From contig NZ_BBRE01000003.1 of NCBI RefSeq assembly GCF_000975115.1, forward strand, positions 1 to 64,000: a DNA stretch of 64,000 nucleotides, given 5' to 3'. The DNA is from Demequina oxidasica (GTDB taxonomy: Bacteria; Actinomycetota; Actinomycetes; Actinomycetales; Demequinaceae). Positions within the stretch are counted from its first letter, which is position 1. Every line of letters starts with the position of its first letter. Under the pieces are notes generated by a model. The model was not told the origin of the DNA, ran no database searches, and saw only the letters and a program-made list of their open reading frames with translations. The position numbers and the translations under genes were made by a program. Positions 22,109 through 29,667 of the stretch are shown piece after piece.

Positions 22109-22705
22109 GTGCCAGGTTTTATGCCGTCCTACCGCCGCATCATGCCGGCCGCGCATCATGGATCGACGCCTACCTCAGATCCTCGTATCCCCGGTGTTAC
22201 TCCTCACGGGGATGATTCGCAGCCGGCGAGTGCGCGACCACAGGTCTGGATAGTCTTCCTCGCTATGACGGTCGTCTTGGCGGTTGCTGTTCTCCTTGCC
22301 TGGCTAGCCTTCAAGCCGTCTGGAAGCGACACTGCCGCACGTGAATCGGCAGCAGCACTCGGGATCACCGTCTCGGATACCTGGCGGGTGGATGCGGTCG
22401 ACGGGGGCTTTGACCTCACCCTTGATGCGGCCCCAGCCGAGGCTGACGCGTCCTACGGATACTCGTTCCACATCGCCCCCACGCCGGCCGTGTCGGCACC
22501 CCCGGATGCCTCGACCTGGGAGCCCAATATCTCCGGGGCCACCGCCTACGCGGACGGCGAGCCACCGACCCGTGTGCTCATTGACGCCAGGGAGCGCGGC
22601 TGGATCGTCACCCCCCTCACATGGTCGATGTATCAGGACGAGGAGCGGGCCAGTGCGGCCTGGCACGACGTCGCAGGCGCGATCAGTTTTACCTCTGCGC
22701 AGTAA
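22109..22705 (+). CDS. hypothetical membrane-anchored protein
   Basis: A 198-aa protein with a Pro/His-rich cytoplasmic N-terminus (about 45 residues), one transmembrane segment (about 47-67, VWIVFLAMTVVLAVAVLLAW) and an extracellular domain of about 125 residues. The start is GTG at 22109, well placed behind GGAGGGAGG. Function is unknown; the outer domain shows no motif I recognise. It follows the 96-aa gene by 63 bases and may share its transcript. Confidence 0.65.
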   Translation: MPGFMPSYRRIMPAAHHGSTPTSDPRIPGVTPHGDDSQPASARPQVWIVFLAMTVVLAVAVLLAWLAFKPSGSDTAARESAAALGITVSDTWRVDAVDGGFDLTLDAAPAEADASYGYSFHIAPTPAVSAPPDASTWEPNISGATAYADGEPPTRVLIDARERGWIVTPLTWSMYQDEERASAAWHDVAGAISFTSAQ

Positions 22706-22757
22706 GCGCCGAGCGGCGTCCGTGGAAGCGAAAGCCGCAACGGCATCGGCATCGGCC

Positions 22758-22782
22758 CAGCACTCAGCACTCAGCACTCAGC
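22758..22782. repeat. 7-bp tandem repeat, about 3.5 units
   Basis: CAGCACT is repeated three times head to tail and followed by a partial fourth unit, in the gap between the hypothetical membrane protein and the MobA-like gene. It is preceded by GCATCGGCATCGGC, two overlapping copies of an octamer common in this window. Confidence 0.8.
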
Positions 22783-22844
22783 GCGCGGCTACTGAAGTCA
22801 TCGCATTCGGCCATGCACCGCGCACTCATCCTAGGATGGATGGC

Positions 22845-23399
22845 ATGGACGTGACAGGAGTGGTGCTAGCGGCGGGTGCGGGATCGCGTGCAGAAGGGCC
22901 CCCAGTGCTCAGCAAGACTCCGGAGGGTGTGCCGTGGGTGACGCTCGCCTGCGACGCTCTTCGCGACGCAGGCTGCCGCGAGGTCATTGTGGTGCTGGGA
23001 GCGCAAGCCGATGCCGCGGCACCCCTCGTCCCTCCACGGGCGCTTCCCGTCATCGCCACCGACTGGGAAGAAGGCCAGGCAGCGTCGATACGTGTAGGGC
23101 TCGCAGCGGCGGCAACTTCTGCGGCCGATGCCGTGTTGCTGACCCTCGTTGAGCTTCCCCAACAGACCGCTAGCGCGGGCATGCGGGTCATCGCCGCGGG
23201 CACCAACGACGGGCGTGAGGCGATAGCGCGGGCGAATGTCAACGGCCAGCCAGGGCATCCCGTACTGATAGGCCGTGACCACTGGCGCGATGTCGCGGCC
23301 GCGGCTCACGGCGACGCGGGAGCGCGCGACTACATGCGCATGCACCTCACCGTCGAGGTGGACTGTACCGACCTGGGCGACGGCTCACCTGGTAGGTAG
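22845..23399 (+). CDS. MobA/MocA-like nucleotidyltransferase, divergent
   Basis: A 184-aa protein with the fold of molybdenum-cofactor nucleotidyltransferases: N-terminal VVLAAGAGSR, the later VELPQQT (VDLP in typical members) and C-terminal GHPVLIGRDHW and GDAGARDYM. The lysine usually found shortly after the N-terminal glycine loop (G-x-PK) is not at its place (EGPPVLSK), and the metal-binding Asp position reads Glu, so activity is uncertain. No other molybdenum-cofactor gene is nearby. ATG at 22845 is preferred; TAGGAT lies 7 bases before it. The frame also allows 22836. Confidence 0.65.
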   Translation: MDVTGVVLAAGAGSRAEGPPVLSKTPEGVPWVTLACDALRDAGCREVIVVLGAQADAAAPLVPPRALPVIATDWEEGQAASIRVGLAAAATSAADAVLLTLVELPQQTASAGMRVIAAGTNDGREAIARANVNGQPGHPVLIGRDHWRDVAAAAHGDAGARDYMRMHLTVEVDCTDLGDGSPGR

Positions 23400-23424
23400 G
23401 CGCAGGCACCCCCCAAGGGGCGTG

Positions 23425-23485
23425 TGGACTCGAGCTCAGCAATGTGGCCATGCTTCAAGAGCCAACGCGGGGAGCTCGGGGCAGC
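23425..23485 (+). repeat. truncated copy of TPP-riboswitch promoter and 5' aptamer
   Basis: This 61-base stretch matches 24605-24665; the last 45 bases differ at one position. The matching part holds the promoter region (TGGACT) and the 5' half of the TPP aptamer up to its first hairpin. Here the -10 reads CATGCT instead of TATGCT, and the rest of the aptamer (CTGAGA and the 3' conserved core) is absent, so it cannot bind TPP. It is a relic of duplication or recombination. Confidence 0.8.
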
Positions 23486-23602
23486 TGCTGGGCAACTGAT
23501 GCCTTCAACGTCAAGCCCCACTCGTGTCGAGAAATCCGCAACCGACATTTCTTTCTTGACAAGCATGATGTCGATGTCAATTCATGCGGCGGTAGCGTTC
23601 TG

Positions 23603-24373
23603 TCAGAGGGCGGCAAACTGCCCGGCCAGCACCTCGGCCTCGACGTGACGGACAGCATCAACTCCGCTACTCAGTCGGGCGCGCTCATCTGGGTGGTGCA
23701 GGTAGTAGGCCACGACCGTCGCGACCGCGTAGACGTCGCCGCTCAGTGTTCCCTCCTTCACCTGTACTGGACCGTCGACGGTCACCAACACCAAGGTCCG
23801 AGTCTTCTTCACCTCGATCACCCTGATGTCCTCCAATTGCGACCACTTCAGTGCCACGTGAGGACCGCCCCTCACCCCGCGCAAGCCGTAGTCATCCAAG
23901 CCAAGTCCAGCGGGCCGACGCAGCGACAGCAATGTCTGCCCGGTCATGAGGGCACCCACCACCGGCCCTCCCAAAATCACGCCGCGGGTGTAGAACGGTG
24001 CATCCGCCCATTGATCAGGTTGCACCCACAGCACCACGACGGACAGCAGCGCGAGCCCCGCCATGAGATTCACCAGAATCTGCAGGGCCGCCGGGGGTGT
24101 CATGACCAGGGGTCCCTCACTGCGCTCGACATTCACGACCTTGGGCGACAGCCAGCGCAGCCCAGTCATGGATCCCAGGATCGCCGCCAACGCCACCACT
24201 GCCAACGCGACCACCAAGAAAAGAGGCGTCTCACCGGAGTCTGCAATGGCGAAGGCGGCCAAGACCACCAACGCGACAATGAGCACGGGAATGACCCACG
24301 TCTTCAGTGGGCGCAGGGTCTCGCTAGGGGCGGTGCGTCCGAGCGAAACCCGCAACCTGGTCGGGAGCATCAT
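23603..24373 (-). CDS. PH-domain-like integral membrane protein
   Basis: A protein of about 256 aa with two hydrophobic pairs (around WVIPVLIVALVVLAAFAIA and ILVNLMAGLALLSVVVLW) and a C-terminal soluble part (GLDDYGLRGVRGGPHVALKW) that resembles a bacterial PH-like domain. Function is unknown. ATG at 24373 overlaps the stop of the preceding short frame as ATGA, with AGGA just upstream; 24370 is also possible. Both genes lie between the two riboswitch-derived repeats, with no link to thiamine. Confidence 0.65.
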   Translation of the reverse strand: MMLPTRLRVSLGRTAPSETLRPLKTWVIPVLIVALVVLAAFAIADSGETPLFLVVALAVVALAAILGSMTGLRWLSPKVVNVERSEGPLVMTPPAALQILVNLMAGLALLSVVVLWVQPDQWADAPFYTRGVILGGPVVGALMTGQTLLSLRRPAGLGLDDYGLRGVRGGPHVALKWSQLEDIRVIEVKKTRTLVLVTVDGPVQVKEGTLSGDVYAVATVVAYYLHHPDERARLSSGVDAVRHVEAEVLAGQFAAL

Positions 24374-24537
24374 GGTCCTGTCTTGGGGGTGCCAGTGGCG
24401 GAGTCCCACGTCATTTGCACGTCAGCGGTCTCGATGGCGGACTTCACGTTGTCAAGCCGTCCGCGAGGTCGTGGATGAAGTCCGGGTCGCCGTGAACGGT
24501 GCTGTCGAGACTCTCGAATGTCCAATCTGGGACTCAT
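24370..24537 (-). pseudogene. frameshifted short gene resembling the N-terminus of actinobacterial secretion/toxin proteins
   Basis: The open frame (55 codons) starts at ATG 24537 and ends by overlapping the PH-like gene. Its first half reads as Arg/His-rich nonsense, but the neighbouring frame reads WTFESLDSTVHGDPDFIHDL then ADGL, which joins smoothly to DNVKSAIETADVQMTW in the annotated frame. Two opposite one-base shifts, near 24529-24531 (GGG run) and 24452-24454, would restore one 55-residue protein. The VHGDPD-x-I-x2-LAD pattern recalls N-termini of putative type VII-secreted toxins or WXG-like proteins (from memory). I treat it as a decayed fragment. Confidence 0.35.
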
Positions 24538-24604
24538 AGTCGGCCAGTATATGGCGTACCTCCAAAGAACAGAGCGGACTTCACAGGCCACCCTGTGTCC
24601 TTGT

Positions 24605-24634
24605 TGGACTCCTTCTCGACAATGTGGCTATGCT
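24605..24634 (+). promoter_or_regulatory. promoter of the thiamine transport operon
   Basis: TGGACT at 24605-24610 and TATGCT at 24629-24634, spaced by 18 bases, fit -35 and -10 boxes. Transcription would start near 24640, just before the aptamer. Confidence 0.6.
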
Positions 24635-24639
24635 TCAAG

Positions 24640-24738
24640 AGCCAACGCGGGGAGCTCGGGGCAGCCGAGCTGAGAAAACAGCCATCAGTGCGCTGTTGAC
24701 CCGATAACTTGACCTGGGTAATGCCAGCGTAAGGACGT
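24640..24738 (+). ncRNA. TPP riboswitch (THI element)
   Basis: The conserved aptamer elements appear in order: GCGGGGAGC, a hairpin with arms CTCGG and CCGAG, CTGAGA, a variable stem (CAGC...GCTG), then GACCCG, CTTGACCTGGGTAATGCC and AGCGTAAGGA. This is the standard thi-box consensus. It lies about 140 bases upstream of a thiamine-precursor transport operon, so thiamine pyrophosphate should switch the operon off. The missing strong T-run and the SD-covering hairpin at 24850-24868 favour control of translation. Confidence 0.93.
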
Positions 24739-24849
24739 GTCGAAGGCACGGGCGTGGGCTCGGCAGCGCATTTGCAATACCCGCCGGGTGTACTCCCCGT
24801 GCCGGATGGCGACTGCATGTGATGCAGTAGTGCGAGCGCTGTGCTGCAC

Positions 24850-24868
24850 CCTGGTCTCAATCCAGGAG
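24850..24868 (+). promoter_or_regulatory. hairpin covering the ribosome-binding site (riboswitch expression platform)
   Basis: CCTGG (24850-24854) can pair with CCAGG (24862-24866) across a 7-base loop, hiding the AGGAG (24864-24868) of the first operon gene. A second perfect hairpin, CTGCAT/ATGCAG, and a longer pair, GGCACGGG/CCCCGTGCC, lie upstream. Together they look like the switching part of the riboswitch. Confidence 0.55.
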
Positions 24869-24874
24869 TCACAC

Positions 24875-25168
24875 ATGATCGCAGAAATCCAAGTCTTACC
24901 CCGCCCCATCGGCACCGCAGACAACCGCTACGCCCACGTCGACACCGCCATCGCTGCCATCAGCGATTCCGGTCTGTCCTACAAGGTTGGCGGGATGGGA
25001 ACCACCATCGAGGGAACCCCCGACCAGATCTGGGCGCTGCTGCGCACCGTCCACGAGGCCACGCTCACCGCCGGAGCGGAGGGGTGCCTGTCCGTCATCA
25101 AGGTCTCGGGCAGCGCGGCCGACGACGGCCCATCCGTCCAGGATCTGGTGGGCAAGCACCGCCGTTGA
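24875..25168 (+). CDS. thiamine/HMP-binding MTH1187-YkoF family protein
   Basis: A 97-aa cytoplasmic protein of the DUF77/MTH1187 family (AEIQVLPRPIGTADNRYAHV, then YKVGGMGTTIEGTPDQIWAL). Related YkoF binds thiamine or its pyrimidine half and is encoded with thiamine-precursor transporters. Placement as first gene behind a TPP riboswitch supports that role. ATG at 24875 after AGGAG is chosen over the longer frame, which would run through the riboswitch. Its TGA stop overlaps the TTG start of the next gene. Confidence 0.85.
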   Translation: MIAEIQVLPRPIGTADNRYAHVDTAIAAISDSGLSYKVGGMGTTIEGTPDQIWALLRTVHEATLTAGAEGCLSVIKVSGSAADDGPSVQDLVGKHRR

Positions 25169-25962
25169 CCGCGAATGCTCACCGAAGCGGGCGCGCGCAC
25201 GGATCCCGACTACGCGCCGCGCTCATCGGCACCGGAACCGTCGCCGTACTCATCGCTGCGTGGGAGGCCGCCGTGCGCATCGGCGACTTGCCGCCGTTTG
25301 TACTGCCCAGCCCGTCCCAGGTGGTCGCCACTGCGATCGAGCAGGCTCCCCTGCTCGGCCAACACGTCGCCACCACGGCGACCGAGGCGGTACTTGGGCT
25401 CGCCATGGGGACGATGCTGGGATGGCTGCTCGCCGTCCTCACCTCGGCCTTTCCCACCAGCGGGCAGATTTCCCAGCCTGTGGTGCTACTCAGTCAGACC
25501 ATTCCCACGGTGGTGCTCGCGCCGCTGATGATCCTGTGGGCCGGTTACGGGCTCACCCCCAAGGTGACCCTGGTCGCGCTGACCGTCTTCTTCCCCGTTC
25601 TCGTCGCCGCGACCGCGGCCATCAGGGACGTGGACGCCGAGTACTCCGACACCGTCGCGGGACTCGGTGGAGGCAAGGTACATCAGCTTTTGCTGGTGCG
25701 GCTTCCCGCGTCAGTGCCCGGTGCGCTTGCCGGCCTACGGATCGCTGCCACCTACGCCGTGGGCGCGGCCGTGGTCTCCGAATACCTCGCCGGCGAGTCC
25801 GGCATCGGCGTCTTCATTCAGCGCTCGCGCAAGGCGTACGCCGTCGACCAGATCTTCGTCGGCATCGCCCTCATCGCAATTCTGTCGGCTCTCATGGTGG
25901 CGGCAATCGTCGCTCTGAGACGCGTCGCCACCCCCTGGCAGATCAACCTCGTTTCGACCTGA
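25165..25962 (+). CDS. thiamine-precursor ABC transporter permease (ThiX-like)
   Basis: A 265-aa permease with about six membrane segments, of the SsuC/TauC/ThiX type (LPSPSQVVATAIEQ; SQTIPTVVLAPLMILW; coupling loop GGGKVHQLLLVRLPASVPG). It should import hydroxymethylpyrimidine or a related pyrimidine precursor with the next two products. The frame is open far upstream; TTG at 25165 is chosen because it overlaps the preceding stop as TTGA and removes a stretch antisense-like in composition. The start is an inference. Confidence 0.87.
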   Translation: MTANAHRSGRAHGSRLRAALIGTGTVAVLIAAWEAAVRIGDLPPFVLPSPSQVVATAIEQAPLLGQHVATTATEAVLGLAMGTMLGWLLAVLTSAFPTSGQISQPVVLLSQTIPTVVLAPLMILWAGYGLTPKVTLVALTVFFPVLVAATAAIRDVDAEYSDTVAGLGGGKVHQLLLVRLPASVPGALAGLRIAATYAVGAAVVSEYLAGESGIGVFIQRSRKAYAVDQIFVGIALIAILSALMVAAIVALRRVATPWQINLVST

Positions 25963-25998
25963 CCAACCTCCCCTTCCCACTTTCATTCAGGAGAAAAT

Positions 25999-27039
25999 AT
26001 GACTTACTTCACCCGACTCGCGGCACTCGCCGCCGGTTCCGCCCTCGCGCTCGCCGCCTGCTCATCCACCGATACCGACACGAAGGACGAGGCGGCACTG
26101 GACTCCGCAACCAACGCGGCTCAGCCCCTCACACCGGTCACCGTGGTGCTCGACTGGACGCCCAACACCAACCACTCCGGTCTCTACCTGGCACTCGCCA
26201 ACGGGTGGTACGAGGACGAGGGACTCGACGTCACAGTCATCGAACCCGGCGAAACGTCCGGACTGCAGTTGCTCGCCGCGGGACAGGCCGACTTCGCGTT
26301 CTCTGTGGCTGAGGGACTACTGCCCGCCCGTGCCGCCGGCGCCGACGTGGTTTCCGTGGCGACCGTCATCGAGCACAACACGTCCTCGCTGCTGTCGCTG
26401 GCGGACGAAGGCATCAGCCGGCCTCGGGACCTCGAGGGCAAAAAGTACGGTTCGTACGGATCTGACTTGGAGACCGCGATCATCTCCAGTCTGGTCGAGT
26501 GCGACGGCGGCGACCCCGCAAAGGTCGACCACGTGCCGCTCGTCAGCGACGACTTCCGCATCGGACTCACTCAGGACCAGTTCGACACCGCGTGGGTGTT
26601 TGACGCGTGGGACACCTTGAGGCTGGGCGAGGTTGACGGCATGGACGTCAACACGATCGCGTTCCGCGACTGGTTCGACTGCATCCCCGACTGGTACACG
26701 CCACTACTCGCAACATCAGGCGCGGAGATTGAGTCTGCTCCGGAAACAGTGGGTGCGTTTGTGGACGTCACCGCGCGTGGCTACGCCGAGGCAATGGATG
26801 ACCCCACCGCGGCCGCGGATGCGCTGATGGTCGCCGCCCCAGAGCTCGACTCGGCCCTCGTCACCGCGAGCACTGACTGGCTCGCGGACAAGTACGCGGA
26901 GTCACCCCAGACGTGGGGACAGCAGGATGGGACAACTTGGGACCGGTTCTCCCAATGGCTCACCGACAACGACATGCTGGACGGCGACCCTAACGTCGAC
27001 GGCGCGTGGACCAACGAGTTTCTGCCAGTACAACAATGA
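25999..27039 (+). CDS. thiamine-precursor-binding lipoprotein, NMT1/THI5-like (ThiY-like)
   Basis: A 346-aa lipoprotein: signal peptide ending in lipobox LAAC, then the NMT1/THI5-like fold with VVLDWTPNTNHSGLYLAL at about residues 50-67 and the glycine-rich ligand loop region. It binds a pyrimidine precursor of thiamine outside the cell; formylaminopyrimidine and HMP are the known ligands of the family. AGGAG stands 6 bases before the ATG. The stop overlaps the next start as ATGA. Confidence 0.9.
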   Translation: MTYFTRLAALAAGSALALAACSSTDTDTKDEAALDSATNAAQPLTPVTVVLDWTPNTNHSGLYLALANGWYEDEGLDVTVIEPGETSGLQLLAAGQADFAFSVAEGLLPARAAGADVVSVATVIEHNTSSLLSLADEGISRPRDLEGKKYGSYGSDLETAIISSLVECDGGDPAKVDHVPLVSDDFRIGLTQDQFDTAWVFDAWDTLRLGEVDGMDVNTIAFRDWFDCIPDWYTPLLATSGAEIESAPETVGAFVDVTARGYAEAMDDPTAAADALMVAAPELDSALVTASTDWLADKYAESPQTWGQQDGTTWDRFSQWLTDNDMLDGDPNVDGAWTNEFLPVQQ

Positions 27040-27884
27040 CAACAACGGCTAGCAACACGGATCGGACCTCGGAGGCTCATCGATCGAGCGAACCAATCCT
27101 TTCCGTGCGCGACCTGACCATCACGTTCCCCGCCTCGCGCGGGGGGCGTGGCGGCAGGCAGGACGGTGGCCTGACCGTGCTCGATGCGTTGAGTCTCGAA
27201 GTACACGATGGCGAATTTGTGGCCGTGCTCGGACCATCGGGCTGCGGTAAATCCACCCTGCTGCGCGCACTCGGCGGGCTCCTGGATGCTAGGGCTCGGG
27301 TCGAGGGCACTATCGCCGTCCCTTCGGACGCCTCCGGTCGGCGAGCCACCGCGTGGATGCCACAGCGCGACGGCCTGCTTCCCTGGCGACGGGCGATGGC
27401 GAACGCCATGGTCGGGGCGATCGCGGCCGGGGTACCTCGCGATCGCGCGAAACCTCGAGCACAACATCTTTTCAAGGAGTTTGGCCTCACAGGCTTTGAG
27501 CGCGCGTGGCCCCACGAGTTGTCCGGCGGGATGCGCCAGCGTCTCGCGTTGCTCAGGACGTGCCTGGCGGAGCGACCGGTGCTGCTGCTCGACGAACCCT
27601 TCGGCGGACTCGACCCCGTCACGCGTCGGCGCATGAACGCCTGGCTCGCCACTGTTCACCTGACGGAGAAGGCTGCGGCGGCCGATGCTGAGGTGGGGGA
27701 CGCTTCCAAGTCGGGTTCAGGCGTGGTTCTGGTCACTCACGACATCGACGAGGCAATGACTCTGGCCGACCGCATTGTGGTGCTGTCGGACCGACCCGGG
27801 CGTGTCGTTCATGAGGCCCGCGCTCAGCAACGCCGAGGTGAGCGGTACGACCGCGGCGCCCTGCTCAGTGCGCTGGACTGTTGA
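27036..27884 (+). CDS. thiamine-precursor ABC transporter ATP-binding protein (ThiZ-like)
   Basis: A 282-aa ATPase of the nitrate/sulfonate/taurine/ThiZ class. Walker A GPSGCGKST, signature LSGGMRQRLALLR, Walker B LLLDEPFGGLD and the switch His in LVTHDIDEA are present. A Ser/Gly insert near residue 225 is longer than usual. ATG at 27036 overlaps the preceding stop. It is the last gene of the riboswitch-controlled operon and converges on the lipid kinase gene 41 bases away, without an obvious terminator between. Confidence 0.9.
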   Translation: MTTTASNTDRTSEAHRSSEPILSVRDLTITFPASRGGRGGRQDGGLTVLDALSLEVHDGEFVAVLGPSGCGKSTLLRALGGLLDARARVEGTIAVPSDASGRRATAWMPQRDGLLPWRRAMANAMVGAIAAGVPRDRAKPRAQHLFKEFGLTGFERAWPHELSGGMRQRLALLRTCLAERPVLLLDEPFGGLDPVTRRRMNAWLATVHLTEKAAAADAEVGDASKSGSGVVLVTHDIDEAMTLADRIVVLSDRPGRVVHEARAQQRRGERYDRGALLSALDC

Positions 27885-27924
27885 ATACCCGCGTCTGAAC
27901 TCTGGGGGAGGCGCAACGGCCGGG

Positions 27925-28896
27925 CTAGTCCTGCGGGACCCGTACCTTGATGGCGTCGGGCTGAATGCTGAACTCGATGCGAGAGCACTCCCCCACGTCG
28001 TCGCCGTCCAGTTCCAGGACTCGCTTCTCGCTCAAGGTGACGATGACGGAGGTGACGCGCTGGTGAGCGACTGATTCGCTGCTTTCCGCCGCATCGCTTC
28101 CCGTCACCATGCGCTTGATTCCGTTGTCCCACACCATGGTGCGCAACGTGTCCATCCAACTCGCCACGCCATCGGCGCTTAGCACCAGCATGTCGAGCTC
28201 GCCGTCCGCGGGGTCCGCGTCAGGCAACAGCGTGACGCCGCCGGTCAGGATTCCGCAGTTGCCAACAATCAGCGTGTGCGCCTCGCTGCGGGACGGCTCA
28301 GCGCCGTCTACGGCGAGCTCCATGTCAATCACGTCGCTCTCCGACAGCGCCCGCCCGAGGGACTCGACGTAGGCCAGCCAACCGACCTTGCCCTTTAGGT
28401 CCTCGTCGGTCTCGATGATCATGTTGGCGTCAACGCCTACGCCCGCCATGACGGTGAACGCCAGTCGCTGATTCTTATCTTGATCGCTATCGCCCATGTC
28501 AGCCTGAGCCCAGGCCAGGTCGATGGTTCGCGACCTTCCGGAAAGCGCCACCGTGAGCGCCTTGGCGATGCTGTTCAGGGGAATCTCAAGGTTTCGCGTC
28601 AGCAAATTGCCAGTGCCCAGCGGAACGATGCCGAGTTCAGCCTGCGCCTCGCTGTCCGCGAGGCATTCCGCCACGGCTCGCACCGTACCGTCGCCACCAG
28701 CTGCGATCACCAGATCGACCCCCGCCTCGAGGGCCTCCTGCGTCATCCCATGCCCGGGATCCTCCTTGGTGGTCTCAAACCACGAGAAGCGCGGCGACGG
28801 GAGGTCAATGTCGATGGAGCTCAACGCATCCTCGATGTCCTCGCGGCTGGTTTTGGACGGATTGACGACGATACCGACATGAGTAATGGTGTTCAC
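27925..28896 (-). CDS. diacylglycerol kinase-family lipid kinase
   Basis: A 323-aa protein of the DAGK catalytic family (DgkB/YegS/BmrU type), phosphorylating diacylglycerol or another lipid at the membrane face. The N-terminal GIVVNPSKTS, the nucleotide loop AAGGDGTVRAV and PLGTGNLLTRNLEIP are diagnostic. The frame runs to 29184, but that extension is a shadow of the DsbA-like gene; GTG at 28896 puts the conserved strand at the N-terminus, with TATCCT 6 bases before it (leaderless type). Confidence 0.9.
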   Translation of the reverse strand: MNTITHVGIVVNPSKTSREDIEDALSSIDIDLPSPRFSWFETTKEDPGHGMTQEALEAGVDLVIAAGGDGTVRAVAECLADSEAQAELGIVPLGTGNLLTRNLEIPLNSIAKALTVALSGRSRTIDLAWAQADMGDSDQDKNQRLAFTVMAGVGVDANMIIETDEDLKGKVGWLAYVESLGRALSESDVIDMELAVDGAEPSRSEAHTLIVGNCGILTGGVTLLPDADPADGELDMLVLSADGVASWMDTLRTMVWDNGIKRMVTGSDAAESSESVAHQRVTSVIVTLSEKRVLELDGDDVGECSRIEFSIQPDAIKVRVPQD

Positions 28897-28939
28897 AGGC
28901 TCAGGATAGACATAGTTACTCCCAGGCGACGATGGGAAA

Positions 28940-29584
28940 CTACTGCCCTGCGGGAACGTCGCCCGAGCGGGCGGTCTCGAGTGCCTGGGTGAACATCTCC
29001 TTGGGCTGCGCACCGGAGACCGCGTACTTGCGGTCAAAGACGAAGAAGGGCACGCCCTGCACTCCAACCATCTGCGCGTCGGCGATGTCGGCGTCCACGG
29101 CCGAGACGAATTCGTCCGACGCAAGCATGGCGCGAGTGTCCTCGGCGGGAATGCCGACGTCCTCACCCAGGCCGACCAGAACATCGGCGTCGTCGAGGAT
29201 CTTGCCTTCCATCATTTGAGCCTGAAACAGGCGCTCGTGCATCTGGTCGCCCACGCCGCGCGAGTCCGCAAAGTGAGACAGTCGGTGCGCGTCCTTGGTG
29301 TTGGACACCAGGTAGGAGCCGAGGTCGTAGTCGAGGCCCACCTCGGCCGCAATGCCGGTCACCCGCTCGTTCATCTGCGCGACCTGGTCCGCCGCGATGC
29401 CGCGCTTGGCAAACATTTCGGGCTGCGTCATGACCTCACCCTTGGGGTGCGTGGGGTCGAGCTGGTAGCTACGCCACTGAACCTCGACGGGGCCATCAAA
29501 TTCTGCAATGGCATCCTGCAGGCGCTTCTTGCCGATGTAGCACCACGGGCACGCAACGTCGGACCAGACTTCAACCTTGACCAC
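28940..29584 (-). CDS. DsbA-family oxidoreductase (FrnE-like)
   Basis: A 214-aa thioredoxin-fold protein without signal peptide. The N-terminal VEVWSDVACPWCYIGKK holds the CPWC redox motif, followed by the helical insert typical of DsbA/FrnE proteins, with the cis-Pro segment GVQGVPFFVFD near residue 170. FrnE-like proteins act as cytosolic disulfide oxidoreductases or isomerases. The start is GTG at 29584 behind GAGGAG. Confidence 0.92.
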   Translation of the reverse strand: MVKVEVWSDVACPWCYIGKKRLQDAIAEFDGPVEVQWRSYQLDPTHPKGEVMTQPEMFAKRGIAADQVAQMNERVTGIAAEVGLDYDLGSYLVSNTKDAHRLSHFADSRGVGDQMHERLFQAQMMEGKILDDADVLVGLGEDVGIPAEDTRAMLASDEFVSAVDADIADAQMVGVQGVPFFVFDRKYAVSGAQPKEMFTQALETARSGDVPAGQ

Positions 29585-29667
29585 GAATTACTCCTCAATA
29601 TTTACGAAATGAACTCCCCGTCGCCAACGCCCATGTCTGCAGGTTCATTCCTCGTCGAGGAACGCCA

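Noticed and set aside
23425-23485. Reading the 45-base repeat as an insertion-sequence end or part of a transposase
   Set aside because: The second copy runs directly into a complete TPP aptamer and contains its promoter, so it is riboswitch sequence; no transposase or terminal inverted repeats are seen.
23444-24478. Plus-strand open frame of 344 codons rich in His, Gln and Arg
   Set aside because: It is antisense to the PH-like membrane gene, which has coherent membrane segments; the His/Gln/Arg bias is typical of reverse frames of hydrophobic proteins.
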